The notes: a model not told the origin generated them from the letters alone. A stretch of DNA of 64,000 bases from Paeniglutamicibacter gangotriensis Lz1y (GCF_000348945.1 NZ_AOCK01000005.1:62001-126000), one strand, 5' to 3'; positions 50,782 to 59,253 are shown, numbered from the stretch's first letter. Translations and numbers: made by a program.

Positions 50782-51857
50782 GAATGCTTCCTTTGTAGCT
50801 GGGATGTGGCTGGTGGTGTGATTGCGGTCGTCGGTGCGCGAAGGCTCGCTTGGTGGCAGGCCAGCGTGCGCGATGGCGGCTCGCCAAAACGCTTGGTGTA
50901 GTAGGCGGAAAACCGGCCAAGATGTTCAAAGCCGACTCGTGCCGCCACGGAACTCACGCTTGGCCTGGCCTCGGGGTTCCCCGCACTGAGCAGGTCCCGG
51001 GCAGCGAGCAGGCGGACCTCGCGCAGATACTGGGCCGGGCTCATGTCAACATGCTGCATGAACACCGTCTGGAGTTGACGCGGGCTGATTCTGACCGCAT
51101 CGGCGACCGAGCCGATCCCGCTGATCTGGGGGTGGTGTTCCTTGATGAAATCCAGGGCCGCGTCCAGGTAGGCGGGACGCACGGGACCGATTTCGCGGCG
51201 CGGTTCAAAGCACTTCAAGTGCGGACCCAGGCCCAGAAGCAACGTGGAAAAGAGCGTGCTCAGCAGCGCTTCCGCGGCACCCGGCAGACTGGCTGCATCG
51301 TTTTGGTCGATGATTCGGCAGCTTTCGATCCAGGTGCTCGCAAAGAGCTCGGGGGCGGCAAGCTGCAGGGGGCGTTCGGAATCCAGGTGGATGTGGCGCT
51401 GCAATTGGCGGCCGCTGATGGTGGAAAACCTCTGGCCCGCCACGGATGCATCAAGTGCCCCAATCAGCGCGCCGCGCTCCGGGTCGGGGACCATCAGCGT
51501 GTGTTCGGTGGAGCTCAGTGCGAACGGGGTGCTTGCCATCCATTGGCGGGAGGAGGATTCGACGAACATCGGGCCCTGTGGAATGACCACCAGGATCCGT
51601 TCCCCGGAGGGCGGGGACTTGATGGTCACCCCGGCACCGTAGCGGACGTCGACAAAGGCGATGGGTCCCAGTTGGGTTCCGTGCACGCGACCCTGCAGCT
51701 GATGTCCTTTGTGCAGCTTCACCAAGTGCTCGTCGTGGGTGAGCTCGTTGACGGCGTGGCGGATCACCGCGGGATCGGTGCTCGATGCCACGGGGTGCTT
51801 CCCGAGAAGCTGTTCTTGCTCGGGGCGTTCCGGCGCCACTACCTTCAACGAGCTCAA
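50778..51857 (-). CDS. AraC-family regulator with AraC-binding-like N-terminal domain
   Basis: About 359 residues from TTG 51857, chosen because AGGAG lies seven bases upstream; GTG 51872 is possible, and the longer frame to 52022 enters the LLM gene. The C-terminal double helix-turn-helix reads ISGIGSVADAVRISPRQLQT and SSVAARVGFEHLGRFSAYYT, ending KRFGEPPSRTL. The N-terminal 200 residues match the AraC-binding-like domain found in regulators of aromatic catabolism. It is embedded in the operon, 88 bases after the LLM gene and overlapping the ThDP gene by four bases. The inducer is probably a pathway intermediate. Confidence 0.88.
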   Translation of the reverse strand: MSSLKVVAPERPEQEQLLGKHPVASSTDPAVIRHAVNELTHDEHLVKLHKGHQLQGRVHGTQLGPIAFVDVRYGAGVTIKSPPSGERILVVIPQGPMFVESSSRQWMASTPFALSSTEHTLMVPDPERGALIGALDASVAGQRFSTISGRQLQRHIHLDSERPLQLAAPELFASTWIESCRIIDQNDAASLPGAAEALLSTLFSTLLLGLGPHLKCFEPRREIGPVRPAYLDAALDFIKEHHPQISGIGSVADAVRISPRQLQTVFMQHVDMSPAQYLREVRLLAARDLLSAGNPEARPSVSSVAARVGFEHLGRFSAYYTKRFGEPPSRTLACHQASLRAPTTAITPPATSQLQRKHS

Positions 51858-51945
51858 CGACGCTCTCCTCACATGTGCTTTCTTGCTGGTGCTTGTCGTG
51901 CTGGGCGGCGGGCTCGTCCGTTGAAAGGCAAACCCGCCGATTTTC

Positions 51946-53088
51946 CTAGCGCGGCAACCGGATGCCGCGTGCTTCCAGCCGCGGCAAGACTTCCTGGCCG
52001 AAATACTCCAGTTCGCCCACATAGTCGACGAACGCCAGCGTCATGCCGTCGAAACCTGCCTTGTGCAGTGCCACAATCTGGTCCGCGACGTCGTCGGGTG
52101 TGCCGACCAGCGGCAACGAGCCGTGGCCGGATGCAAAACGGTCGCGCATGGTGGCGAGCATTTCCGGGGTGAAGGACTGGGCATGCATGCCCTGGAGCGT
52201 CATCAGGTAGTCCACGGCACCCCAGTCGGCATTCTCCCGGGCGTAGTACTCGAGGTATTCCTCGGCTTCGGCCCGGGTGGGGCGGCAGACGACGTGTCCC
52301 AGCGTGAACACCCCGACTTCCCTGTTGAAGTGCTCGCGGGCCTGTGCCTTCACGGTGGAGACGATCTGCGCGCCGGTTTCGGCGTCGGGCACGATCGTGA
52401 ACACGAAGTCAGAGTTCCGTGCCGCGTAGGCTCGGCCCTGTCCCGAGGAACCGGCATTGAGGATCGGCACCCGATTGCCGTGCGGCTTCGGCTCGGACTC
52501 GGCGCCACGCAGCTTGAAGTGCTTGTTTTCAACATCGAAGATGCCGGGCTCTTCCCAGGCCTTGAGCACCACATTGCACCATTCCTGTGCGAATTCGTAG
52601 CGTGCGTCGTGTTCGTGGTCCAACAGCGCGCCCATGGCTTCATATTCGGGCTGGTTCCAGCCTGCAACGATGTTTAGGCCGGCTCGCGAGCCGCCGCCGA
52701 GCTGATCCAGGGTGGCCATCTGCTTGGCCGTCACCATCGGGTGGTTGAACGCGGTGTGGACCGTCGAAAAAACGCTGATTCGCTCCGTGCTGCTCAGAAT
52801 AGCAGCGGCCCAGACGATCGGGTCGAGCACGCTTCCGTGGAAGTTGGTGTCGCCCTTGTAGCCAATCCACCGGGCAATGGGCAGCAGGAAATCGATGCCG
52901 ATCTTGTCCGCAAGCTGTGCCATTCGCAGATTTTCACCCCAGGTGGCACCCCAGCGTTCTTCGATCTTGGTTACCGCTAGGCCACCCGAGCAGTTCGAAG
53001 AGAAGAGCCCGAGCTTGAAATCCTTGCCATCAAGAATCTGACGAGTCACGATTTTGTCCTGTTCTGTTTCGGTGGTCATGGTGGTCAC
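51946..53088 (-). CDS. LLM-class FMN-dependent monooxygenase, RutA-like
   Basis: 380 residues from GTG 53088, which overlaps the flavin reductase stop (GTGA); ATG 53079 is an alternative. RutA-type features are KLGLFSSNCSGGLAVTKIEE, ERWGATWGENLRMAQLADKI, GLNIVAGWNQPEYEAMG, RVPILNAGSSGQGRAYAARN and a C-terminal VGTPDDVADQIVALHKAGFD. Such enzymes use reduced FMN and O2 to oxygenate heterocyclic amides (uracil for RutA) or aldehydes. The reductase is encoded in the overlapping upstream gene, making a two-component oxygenase. Candidate substrates in this island are isatin-type amides or 2-aminobenzaldehyde (inference). Confidence 0.9.
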   Translation of the reverse strand: MTTMTTETEQDKIVTRQILDGKDFKLGLFSSNCSGGLAVTKIEERWGATWGENLRMAQLADKIGIDFLLPIARWIGYKGDTNFHGSVLDPIVWAAAILSSTERISVFSTVHTAFNHPMVTAKQMATLDQLGGGSRAGLNIVAGWNQPEYEAMGALLDHEHDARYEFAQEWCNVVLKAWEEPGIFDVENKHFKLRGAESEPKPHGNRVPILNAGSSGQGRAYAARNSDFVFTIVPDAETGAQIVSTVKAQAREHFNREVGVFTLGHVVCRPTRAEAEEYLEYYARENADWGAVDYLMTLQGMHAQSFTPEMLATMRDRFASGHGSLPLVGTPDDVADQIVALHKAGFDGMTLAFVDYVGELEYFGQEVLPRLEARGIRLPR

Positions 53089-53543
53089 CTGTTCTCAATG
53101 GCGTGCACTTCGCCAAGCATGATGAGGTGGTCTCCACCGTCATAACGCTTGACCAATACACAATCCATGCGCGTTCCTGCCAGTACCAATGCGGGACTTC
53201 CCACCGACGTCAGGGGTGCTTCCAGACCGCGGAATTTCTCCGCGCCTCGCTGCGCGAACCGCGTGATCCATTCCTGTTGGCCTTCGTCGAGAATGTGGAC
53301 CGAGAAGGCCTCGGTGGTGCTCCACGATTCGATGGATGAAGACTTGCGGTCCACGCACCAGGAAACGAGCGGCGGATCCAGCGAAACGGAGTTGAAGGAG
53401 TTGCACACCAGGCCGACGGGTTGGCCGTGTGCGCCAGTGGCGGTCACGATGGTTGTCCCTGTTTTCCAGGCCTGCATGCCCGCTCGCAATTCCTCGGGCC
53501 GGACCGTGGTGGTCCGGCCCCCGTCAGTGGAAGAAAGACTCAT
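53085..53543 (-). CDS. flavin reductase (HpaC/StyB-like)
   Basis: 152 residues from the ATG at 53543 (MSLSSTDGGRTTTVRPEELR). An ATG at 53594 would put the shared AraC-type motif (53581-53602) inside the gene and is less likely. The flavin reductase fold shows AWKTGTTIVTATGAHGQPVG, LVCNSFNSVSLDPPLVSWCV, HILDEGQQEWITRFAQRGAE and the terminal GDHLIMLGEVHAIE. It reduces free FMN/FAD with NAD(P)H and supplies the overlapping LLM oxygenase; it could also feed StyA1, whose partner StyA2B already carries its own reductase domain. Confidence 0.9.
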   Translation of the reverse strand: MSLSSTDGGRTTTVRPEELRAGMQAWKTGTTIVTATGAHGQPVGLVCNSFNSVSLDPPLVSWCVDRKSSSIESWSTTEAFSVHILDEGQQEWITRFAQRGAEKFRGLEAPLTSVGSPALVLAGTRMDCVLVKRYDGGDHLIMLGEVHAIENR

Positions 53544-53580
53544 ATTGGCATCCCTAGCAACGACAGATTTCCCAACGCAA

Positions 53581-53602
53581 TTGCGCTGTTGCATCCATGC
53601 TG
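53581..53602 (-). promoter_or_regulatory. candidate AraC-type operator upstream of the flavin reductase/LLM genes
   Basis: On the + strand TTGCGCTGTTGCATCCATGC closely matches TTGCGCACATTGCATCCGATGC in the divergent AraC/SDR promoter at 60191-60212. It lies 38 bases upstream of the reductase ATG. Such a shared long motif within one catabolic island suggests a common regulator. Confidence 0.45.
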
Positions 53603-53675
53603 TCAGCGACTGTGACGCGGATCTATCCGTTTCCGGATGACCGTTGTCCGCTTTGCGCTGCGTACCGGAGCTGAA

Positions 53676-54449
53676 CTATTTCTGGACCATGGCCAGCACA
53701 CGGGTCGGCGCACCGGTCCCGCCGACGATCGGCAGCGGGGCCACCACGATCAAGGCTCCGTGGGTGGGCAGCTTGTCGAGGTTCTTCAGCGAGGTAATCC
53801 CATACTTGTCGGCTCCCAACAGGTGGTAGTGCATCGGGAACGGCGGGTTCAGCACGGCGGCGTTGCCGGCGTCGATGCCCACGGTTTCCACGCCGATGCC
53901 GGAGATCTCCAGCTCCTCGGCGATCCACTTGGCACACTCGGCGGTGAAGCCCGGGGTGTGGGAGCCGTTTTCGTCCAAGTTCAGGAAGGCCTGCTTGTCG
54001 TGTCCGAACTTGTCCCAGCCGGTCCGGAAGAGCAACCAGGCGTTCGTCGGGAAGTCACCGTTTTCTTCCTGCCACGCAACCAAGTGCTCCACGTCGATGA
54101 GAAAGTCAGGGTCCGCCGCGGACTCGGCACTGAAGTCCAGCACCACGGCCGGTCCCACCAGGCGAGCCGGATCCAGCTGGGAGACGTCCTTGCCCTCACG
54201 ACCGGAAATCCAGTGGATGGGGGCGTCGATGTGCGTGCCGATGTGCTCGCCGGTGTGGATGTTGTGGTGCTTCCAGAACGGGCCGGTCTCGTTGTATGCG
54301 GAGACCTCGTCGATGCTGAAGTCGATCAGGTTCGAGAACGGCTCGGGCAGCACCAACGTCGGGGTCTCTGCGGACAGCGGGGCCGTCAGGTCGTGGATTT
54401 CAACGGCACCGGTGGCCAGCGACGCAAGGACTTGTTGTACGGGACTCAT
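53676..54449 (-). CDS. cyclase-family metal hydrolase, isatin-hydrolase-like
   Basis: 257 residues, ATG 54449 preceded by CTGGAG. The diagnostic metal site HIGTHIDAPIH is complete: His69, His73, Asp75 and His79 in the HxGTHxDxPxH pattern shared by isatin hydrolases, kynurenine formamidases and related Mn/Zn amidohydrolases. The fold elements ALIVVAPLPIVGGTGAPTRV and GVETVGIDAGNAAV fit as well. In this neighbourhood, with indole-monooxygenase-type genes, ring opening of isatin to isatinate is the best guess; formyl-kynurenine-type amide hydrolysis is the alternative. It belongs to the leftward operon, with a 146-base gap on its upstream side carrying a palindrome. Confidence 0.88.
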   Translation of the reverse strand: MSPVQQVLASLATGAVEIHDLTAPLSAETPTLVLPEPFSNLIDFSIDEVSAYNETGPFWKHHNIHTGEHIGTHIDAPIHWISGREGKDVSQLDPARLVGPAVVLDFSAESAADPDFLIDVEHLVAWQEENGDFPTNAWLLFRTGWDKFGHDKQAFLNLDENGSHTPGFTAECAKWIAEELEISGIGVETVGIDAGNAAVLNPPFPMHYHLLGADKYGITSLKNLDKLPTHGALIVVAPLPIVGGTGAPTRVLAMVQK

Positions 54450-54513
54450 CGGAACTCCAGTGTTTGGGATGGAGGGCGCCTACGCGTCCACCGGTCTTGA
54501 CTGTCGAAATATT

Positions 54514-54527
54514 GTGACGATCGTCAC
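54514..54527. promoter_or_regulatory. 14-bp perfect palindrome upstream of the cyclase gene
   Basis: GTGACGATCGTCAC is fully palindromic and sits 65 bases upstream of the cyclase ATG, in the only sizeable gap of the leftward operon. A TTGACT-like hexamer lies just left of it. It may mark an internal promoter with its own operator. Confidence 0.35.
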
Positions 54528-54595
54528 GGACATGCGACTTATGAACAACCTACCAGCGCGTCGGGGCTAACAGAACCCCCTTCTCACATTGCGGA

Positions 54596-56218
54596 TCATA
54601 GGCGTTTGGAACGTTTACCCGCGCGGATCAATTGCTGGGCCACCAGGTGCCCGGAACCTCCGCCCAGGCCGGGTCCCGGATGCGTTGCCGCGCCGATGTG
54701 CCAAAGGCCCTTCACCGGCGAGCGCCCCTTGCCCAGCCTCGGAAGCGGGCGCCACAAGAGATTTTGATACAACTCGGCAGCCCCGCCGTACGGGTCGCCG
54801 GCCACGGCATTCCGGTTTGCCTGGCTGAGCTGCTGCGGGCTGAACGCCTTGGTGCCCAGCGCCAGTTCGCCAAGTCCCGGTGCATACTGCTCAATGGTGG
54901 ACAGCACGCGCTGGATGAATGCTTCGGTGAGTTTTTCGTCCCACCCCGCACTGGTGTCGAGTTCCCCCGCGGCGTCGCCGTCGGGTTCGAAAGGAAGCTC
55001 CTGCAGTTGGAGCCACAGGGTTGCTTGGCCCTCCGGTGCGCGCGAGGGATCGAGCACGCATTGCTGGCCCACCACGATGGTCGGGTTTGCCGGAAGCAGC
55101 CCGGCCTCGGCCTGTGCGCAGGCGATGGCAGTTGAATTTGAACCCGTAGAGATGTGGACCAGCGGGGTTTGGGCCAGCCGTTCGTCGCTCCACGGCACGG
55201 GGCCCGAAAGCGCGACGTGTATTTGCATGGCTGCGCGGCCGGGCCGGTGGGCGCGGACCTCCCTCCGGGTTTGTTCCGGAACCACGGGTGCCTCGAGCAA
55301 TTCGGTGTAGAGCTGCGGCACCGAGACGGAGGCCAGCACGCCCTTGCGTGCAGTGATGGTTTCATTTGCGGTCCGCACGGCCCTTGCCCTGCCGCCGGTG
55401 ACAACCACGCCCTCGGCGCGGGTGCCTTTGCGGATCACCACGGCGTGGTCGGTGAGCAGTGATTCAAAGGCCGCAACGAACCGCGCGGCCCCGCCCTGCA
55501 CCACGGGCAAGCCGAATTGATGTATACTCGCCGACATCACGGGAAGCATGACTCCGCCGCTGGCCTGTTCGGGGCCGATCCCCGCATGCAGAAGCCAGGG
55601 CGCCCACAACTGGTCGACCTCGTTTCCGGTGAAGCTGCCGCGAGTCAGATTCCGCCCGCTCATCAGGCCTTGGCGTACCAGTTGCTGCGCCTTCGACAGG
55701 CCCATGCGCACCATCTTGAAGCCAAGCCTCGCGGCGCTTGGCAGGTTCATTTCGCCGCCCAGTGCCCCGAAGACGACCGGGGCTTGGTCCCCGAAATCCA
55801 TTAGCAGGCGTGCATAGGCTTCGCGGTCGGAGCGGTGTTCGAAGGCGCTTGCCGTGGCTTCCGGGTCCCGGGTCGCCAGCACCGTGGTGGTGGCGCCGGC
55901 CGCGTCGGTGCCGATGCTGGCGCACACCCATGGGATGCCAGCATCCTCGGTGTTTCTGTAGCGTAATCCCCGCACATGCAATTCCCGGCCCAGCTCCGCA
56001 TAGGCGGCACCCGCAATGAACAGTGGATGCCAGGAGGAGAACGTGTCGTGGATGAACCCGGGCACCGTCAGTTCGCCGGAATCGATGAAACCGCCGAGCT
56101 TGTCATGTTCCTCGAGCAGCACCACGCTTGCCCCGCTGCGCGCCAGTTCGGCCGCCGCGACCAGGGAGTTGATACCCGAGCCAATCACCACATAGTCGGT
56201 TTCCATGTTCTCACTCAT
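54596..56218 (-). CDS. FAD-dependent oxidoreductase of the phytoene-desaturase type
   Basis: 540 residues. The N-terminal FAD-binding signature is YVVIGSGINSLVAAAELARS followed by GASVVLLEEHDKLGGFIDSG. The C-terminal part carries the second flavin-contact motif GLWHIGAATHPGPGLGGGSG. The architecture is that of phytoene dehydrogenase / CrtI-like amine oxidoreductases. No carotenoid genes are present; the gene lies 15 bases downstream of the StyA2B gene in the same operon. A dehydrogenase acting on hydroxylated indoline or indoxyl intermediates is possible (inference). This class of enzyme is not a usual member of known indole pathways that I recall. Confidence 0.88.
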   Translation of the reverse strand: MSENMETDYVVIGSGINSLVAAAELARSGASVVLLEEHDKLGGFIDSGELTVPGFIHDTFSSWHPLFIAGAAYAELGRELHVRGLRYRNTEDAGIPWVCASIGTDAAGATTTVLATRDPEATASAFEHRSDREAYARLLMDFGDQAPVVFGALGGEMNLPSAARLGFKMVRMGLSKAQQLVRQGLMSGRNLTRGSFTGNEVDQLWAPWLLHAGIGPEQASGGVMLPVMSASIHQFGLPVVQGGAARFVAAFESLLTDHAVVIRKGTRAEGVVVTGGRARAVRTANETITARKGVLASVSVPQLYTELLEAPVVPEQTRREVRAHRPGRAAMQIHVALSGPVPWSDERLAQTPLVHISTGSNSTAIACAQAEAGLLPANPTIVVGQQCVLDPSRAPEGQATLWLQLQELPFEPDGDAAGELDTSAGWDEKLTEAFIQRVLSTIEQYAPGLGELALGTKAFSPQQLSQANRNAVAGDPYGGAAELYQNLLWRPLPRLGKGRSPVKGLWHIGAATHPGPGLGGGSGHLVAQQLIRAGKRSKRL

Positions 56219-56233
56219 CTCTAGGTCACGGTC

Positions 56234-57967
56234 TTAACTGAAATCAGGGTGCAGGGCGGTGCGGTGGTAGGCCCCGGCGTGGAACACCAATGGATCCCCG
56301 GAGGTTTTGGAGTACTTTTCCACCTCGCCCACGTAGATGACGTGGTCGCCGGCCTCGTGCCTGGCCACGGTACGGCACTGAAACGTGGCCACGGCGCCCT
56401 CCAGCAGCGGAACCCCGGCGATTCCCTCCGAGCAGTCGACGCCCGCGAATTTGTCGTCGGCAGGGGTTGCGAATTGGCGCGAAAGCACATGCTGAGAGGA
56501 TTCAAGCACGTTGATGGCAAAGTGCGTTGAGGATTCGAAGTCATCCAACGACGGGGCGAACTTGCTGGGGCACCAGAGCACCAACGGCGGATCCATCGAC
56601 ACCGACGTGAACGAGTTCGCGGTCATGCCCGCCTTGGTCCCCTGTGGGGTGCGGGTTGTCACGACGGTGACGCCGGTGGCGAATTGGCCCAGCGTGGAGC
56701 GGAAGTCGCGCATGTCGAAGGTTGCGCTTTCCTCGGCCACGGCGCGTTCGACGAACGCTTGGGCTTCCTCCGGTTCGAACCACCACGGGAAAAGGGTGCG
56801 CGGGTCGTCGAATCCATTGGTCAGCGCGGTGGCCAGGGACTCGTGGTCTTGCGCCTTGGCGAGCACCTCCAGCTGCCAGGGTTTGCGCTCTCGCAGCATG
56901 GAGTTGGTCCACACCGTGGAGAATTGTCCCCAGCCGCGCCAGAATTCATCGAAAGTGTGCTCCATCCACGCGGAGTCGAAGTCCTTTTCGCCCCGGGCTT
57001 CTATGGCACGGGCATAGTGGTCGGCGGCAAGCGTTGCGTTGTTCGAACCCTGGCCGGTGAGTGAATCGTTGAGCATGATCGCATCACCCAAGCCCATGAT
57101 GGTCCGGCCGCTCGGCAGCGTGCCCACGGCCGAACGGACCACTGGGTTGATGCGGCCACGCAAGCCCGCTCCGGGGTCATTCAGGGTTGAAGTCTCGAAG
57201 CGCGGGTATTCGTGAGGGAAATGCCGGCGCAGGATGTCCAGGGTCATCGCCAGGTGTTCCTCGGGGCTGGACACGGTGTCCCAGCAATCCATGGGCCCGC
57301 CGGGGACACCCTCGAAAACCATCATCTGGCAGGGACCGTGGATGCTCATGCCGGGGAAGGTGAAGAACTCTCCGACGCCGGGCACCATGTTCATCCTGAT
57401 CTTCGTGGCGTCCTCGCGGTCCTCGGTGCCCTGCGCCGGCTTCACATAGGTGACGGCAACCGCGCGCTGCGCACGGTCGAAGGGCGACTTGGCGCGGTCG
57501 GTGGCGAATATCTGGCCCAGTTGGCCCTTGCCGGTGCCCACCACCACGAGTTCGTAGAGCGCGGTGAGCTCTTCGAGCCTGCGCACGGAGAGCTTCTCGA
57601 TGCGGAAGTCGCCCCCGCGGCCAATGAAGGTTTCGATCCAGTGCGCGCATTTCACGCGTTGGTCAACCGACAGCGCCGGGCGGTCAAGTGTGCCTTGCCA
57701 ATCGATTTCCTCCCGGTCCGGCCCCGCCGCGATGTTCAGGTGCAGCCCGGTGATACCCATTTCATGGGTGGTAGCCAGCGGAATTTCCAGCGGTTGCTGG
57801 ACCCGCAGCGAGGAGGAGAAGACGCATTGGCTCGAGGTGATCGAGCCGGTGCGGATCTGTTGGGCCGGGCGGTCGGAGAACAGTGTGACGTTGTGCCCCG
57901 AGCGCTGCAGGGCGAGGGCAAGCTGGGCACCGGATTCTCCGGCCCCAACGATGGCGATCGTACGCAT
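56234..57967 (-). CDS. StyA2B-type fused indole/styrene monooxygenase and flavin reductase
   Basis: 577 residues from the ATG at 57967, with GGAG seven bases upstream; the longer frame is non-coding. Residues 1-410 are a StyA-like FAD monooxygenase: IAIVGAGESGAQLALALQRS, RTGSITSSQCVF, MNMVPGVGEFFTFPG and MLNDSLTGQGSNNATLAADH. From about residue 418 a flavin reductase domain follows: DFRSTLGQFATGVTVVTTRT, GMTANSFTSVSMDPPLVLWC and AGDHVIYVGEVEKYS. This fusion is the StyA2B architecture described in Rhodococcus opacus 1CP, which works with a separate StyA1 encoded alongside, exactly as here. It epoxidises styrene-like or indole C=C bonds. Confidence 0.93.
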   Translation of the reverse strand: MRTIAIVGAGESGAQLALALQRSGHNVTLFSDRPAQQIRTGSITSSQCVFSSSLRVQQPLEIPLATTHEMGITGLHLNIAAGPDREEIDWQGTLDRPALSVDQRVKCAHWIETFIGRGGDFRIEKLSVRRLEELTALYELVVVGTGKGQLGQIFATDRAKSPFDRAQRAVAVTYVKPAQGTEDREDATKIRMNMVPGVGEFFTFPGMSIHGPCQMMVFEGVPGGPMDCWDTVSSPEEHLAMTLDILRRHFPHEYPRFETSTLNDPGAGLRGRINPVVRSAVGTLPSGRTIMGLGDAIMLNDSLTGQGSNNATLAADHYARAIEARGEKDFDSAWMEHTFDEFWRGWGQFSTVWTNSMLRERKPWQLEVLAKAQDHESLATALTNGFDDPRTLFPWWFEPEEAQAFVERAVAEESATFDMRDFRSTLGQFATGVTVVTTRTPQGTKAGMTANSFTSVSMDPPLVLWCPSKFAPSLDDFESSTHFAINVLESSQHVLSRQFATPADDKFAGVDCSEGIAGVPLLEGAVATFQCRTVARHEAGDHVIYVGEVEKYSKTSGDPLVFHAGAYHRTALHPDFS

Positions 57968-58017
57968 TGAAAACTCCAGTGGTGTGGGAAGTATGTGGAG
58001 GGGAGGGCGTGCTGGCG

Positions 58018-59253
58018 CTAGTGCACCGTGTTGAAGGATCCGAGATAGGCCTCTGCCGCCTGTTCGTCGAGAAACCACTGGGCGAAGTCCGGCGGGAAGT
58101 CAAACCCGTTGGCAAAGCGTTTGGCGATTTGGTCGTTTTCCTGTGCCGCGCCCAGCAGCGTCATCGCGTGCGGCGTGGGTGGCGCGAGCATTGCATTGGT
58201 CCAGGCGGCCACGTGTTGCGCGTCTTCCCAGTAGCTTTCGAATAGGCCCTGCTTGAAGGCATCGTCGAAGGCGTTTTCGCCCCGTTCGAGAATTCCGGCC
58301 AGGTAGGCTGCTGCACACTTGGAGGCATTGTTGGAGCCCTGCCCGGTGATCGGGTCGTTGAGCACCACCACGTCGGCCATGCCCAGCACGGTCTTGCCGG
58401 AGGGCAGGGTGGCCAGCGGGTGGCGCACGGTCGGCGGGAAACGTCCCTGAAGCACGCCGTTGCGGTCGGTGAGCTGGACATCGGCACAGCGTTCCGCTTC
58501 CCATGGCAGATAGGTGCGCAGGATGCGCAGCGAATTTTCCAGGTGCTCCTGTGGGCTCAGCCCCTTCCATGAATCTATGTCGGAACCCGGCAGCCCCTCG
58601 AACACCATGATCTCGCAGGGGCCGGTGACCGTGAGCGCAGGGAAGACGAAGTACTCCCCGACACCCGGGATCACGTTGAAGTTCACGGCCGAGAATTCCT
58701 CGCGCGGCTTCATGCCGGTCACGTAGGTCAAGGCGAGGGCCCGCTGGGGTGCGGCGTACTGGCTCCGCTCGGCATCGCGTTCGAAGAGCTGGGCAATCTC
58801 GCCCTTGCCGGCAGCAACGAGCACCAGTTCGCTGGTCTCGGCGTAGCGTTCGAGGTCCTCGACACCAGCGTCCTCGAAGACCAGTGTTCCTCCGCGGGCC
58901 TCGAAGATTCCCATGAGTGCGGGAAACTTGACCCGCTGGTCGATGGATTGGGCCGGCGCATCGAGCCGGTGAGCCCAGCTGATGGCCTTGACGCCCGGTG
59001 CTTCCGGCGGGGCGACAGCGAAGGATATGCCCTCAACCCGCGGGGCGTCGGGCCACAGGTCAAGACCCAGGTTGCGTTCGTGCCCCAGGGCCGCGTCGAA
59101 CATACACTGGCTGGAAGCTATGGAGCCGGTGCGAATTTGTTCCGGGGTGCGGTTGGAGATCAGTGCGACGTCGTAGCCGGCGTCGATCAGTCCGATGCCG
59201 AGCTGAAGTCCGGATTGTCCTGCTCCAACGATGGTGATGGTGCGTGGTGCCAT
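58018..59253 (-). CDS. StyA1-type flavoprotein monooxygenase (indole/styrene monooxygenase)
   Basis: 411 residues. FAD-binding ITIVGAGQSGLQLGIGLIDA is followed by RTGSIASSQCMFDAALG, FNVIPGVGEYFVFPALTVTG, and VVLNDPITGQGSNNASKCAA. Ser47-x-Gln49-x-Met51 aligns with the S-Q-M fingerprint that, as I recall, separates indole monooxygenases from styrene monooxygenases. It has no reductase domain and would use reduced FAD from StyA2B (50 bases downstream) or the stand-alone reductase. The product from indole would be the 2,3-epoxide / 3-hydroxyindolenine, leading to indoxyl and, with further oxidation, isatin. Indigo formation is a typical side reaction. Confidence 0.92.
   Translation of the reverse strand: MAPRTITIVGAGQSGLQLGIGLIDAGYDVALISNRTPEQIRTGSIASSQCMFDAALGHERNLGLDLWPDAPRVEGISFAVAPPEAPGVKAISWAHRLDAPAQSIDQRVKFPALMGIFEARGGTLVFEDAGVEDLERYAETSELVLVAAGKGEIAQLFERDAERSQYAAPQRALALTYVTGMKPREEFSAVNFNVIPGVGEYFVFPALTVTGPCEIMVFEGLPGSDIDSWKGLSPQEHLENSLRILRTYLPWEAERCADVQLTDRNGVLQGRFPPTVRHPLATLPSGKTVLGMADVVVLNDPITGQGSNNASKCAAAYLAGILERGENAFDDAFKQGLFESYWEDAQHVAAWTNAMLAPPTPHAMTLLGAAQENDQIAKRFANGFDFPPDFAQWFLDEQAAEAYLGSFNTVH

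Noticed and set aside
49942-50901. 319-codon rightward open frame
   Set aside because: Antisense to the ThDP enzyme gene; composition rich in Gly/His/Arg as expected for a shadow frame.
50778-52022. AraC gene starting at 52022
   Set aside because: The extra 50 or so residues overlap the LLM gene's 3' end in another frame and are not protein-like; an AGGAG supports TTG 51857.
50850-52172. 440-codon rightward open frame
   Set aside because: It is antisense to the AraC regulator and the end of the LLM gene, whose families are unmistakable. The frame exists because of high GC and has no recognisable domain.
56234-59253. Styrene degradation operon
   Set aside because: No styrene oxide isomerase or phenylacetaldehyde dehydrogenase follows, and the StyA1 fingerprint residues look indole-type.
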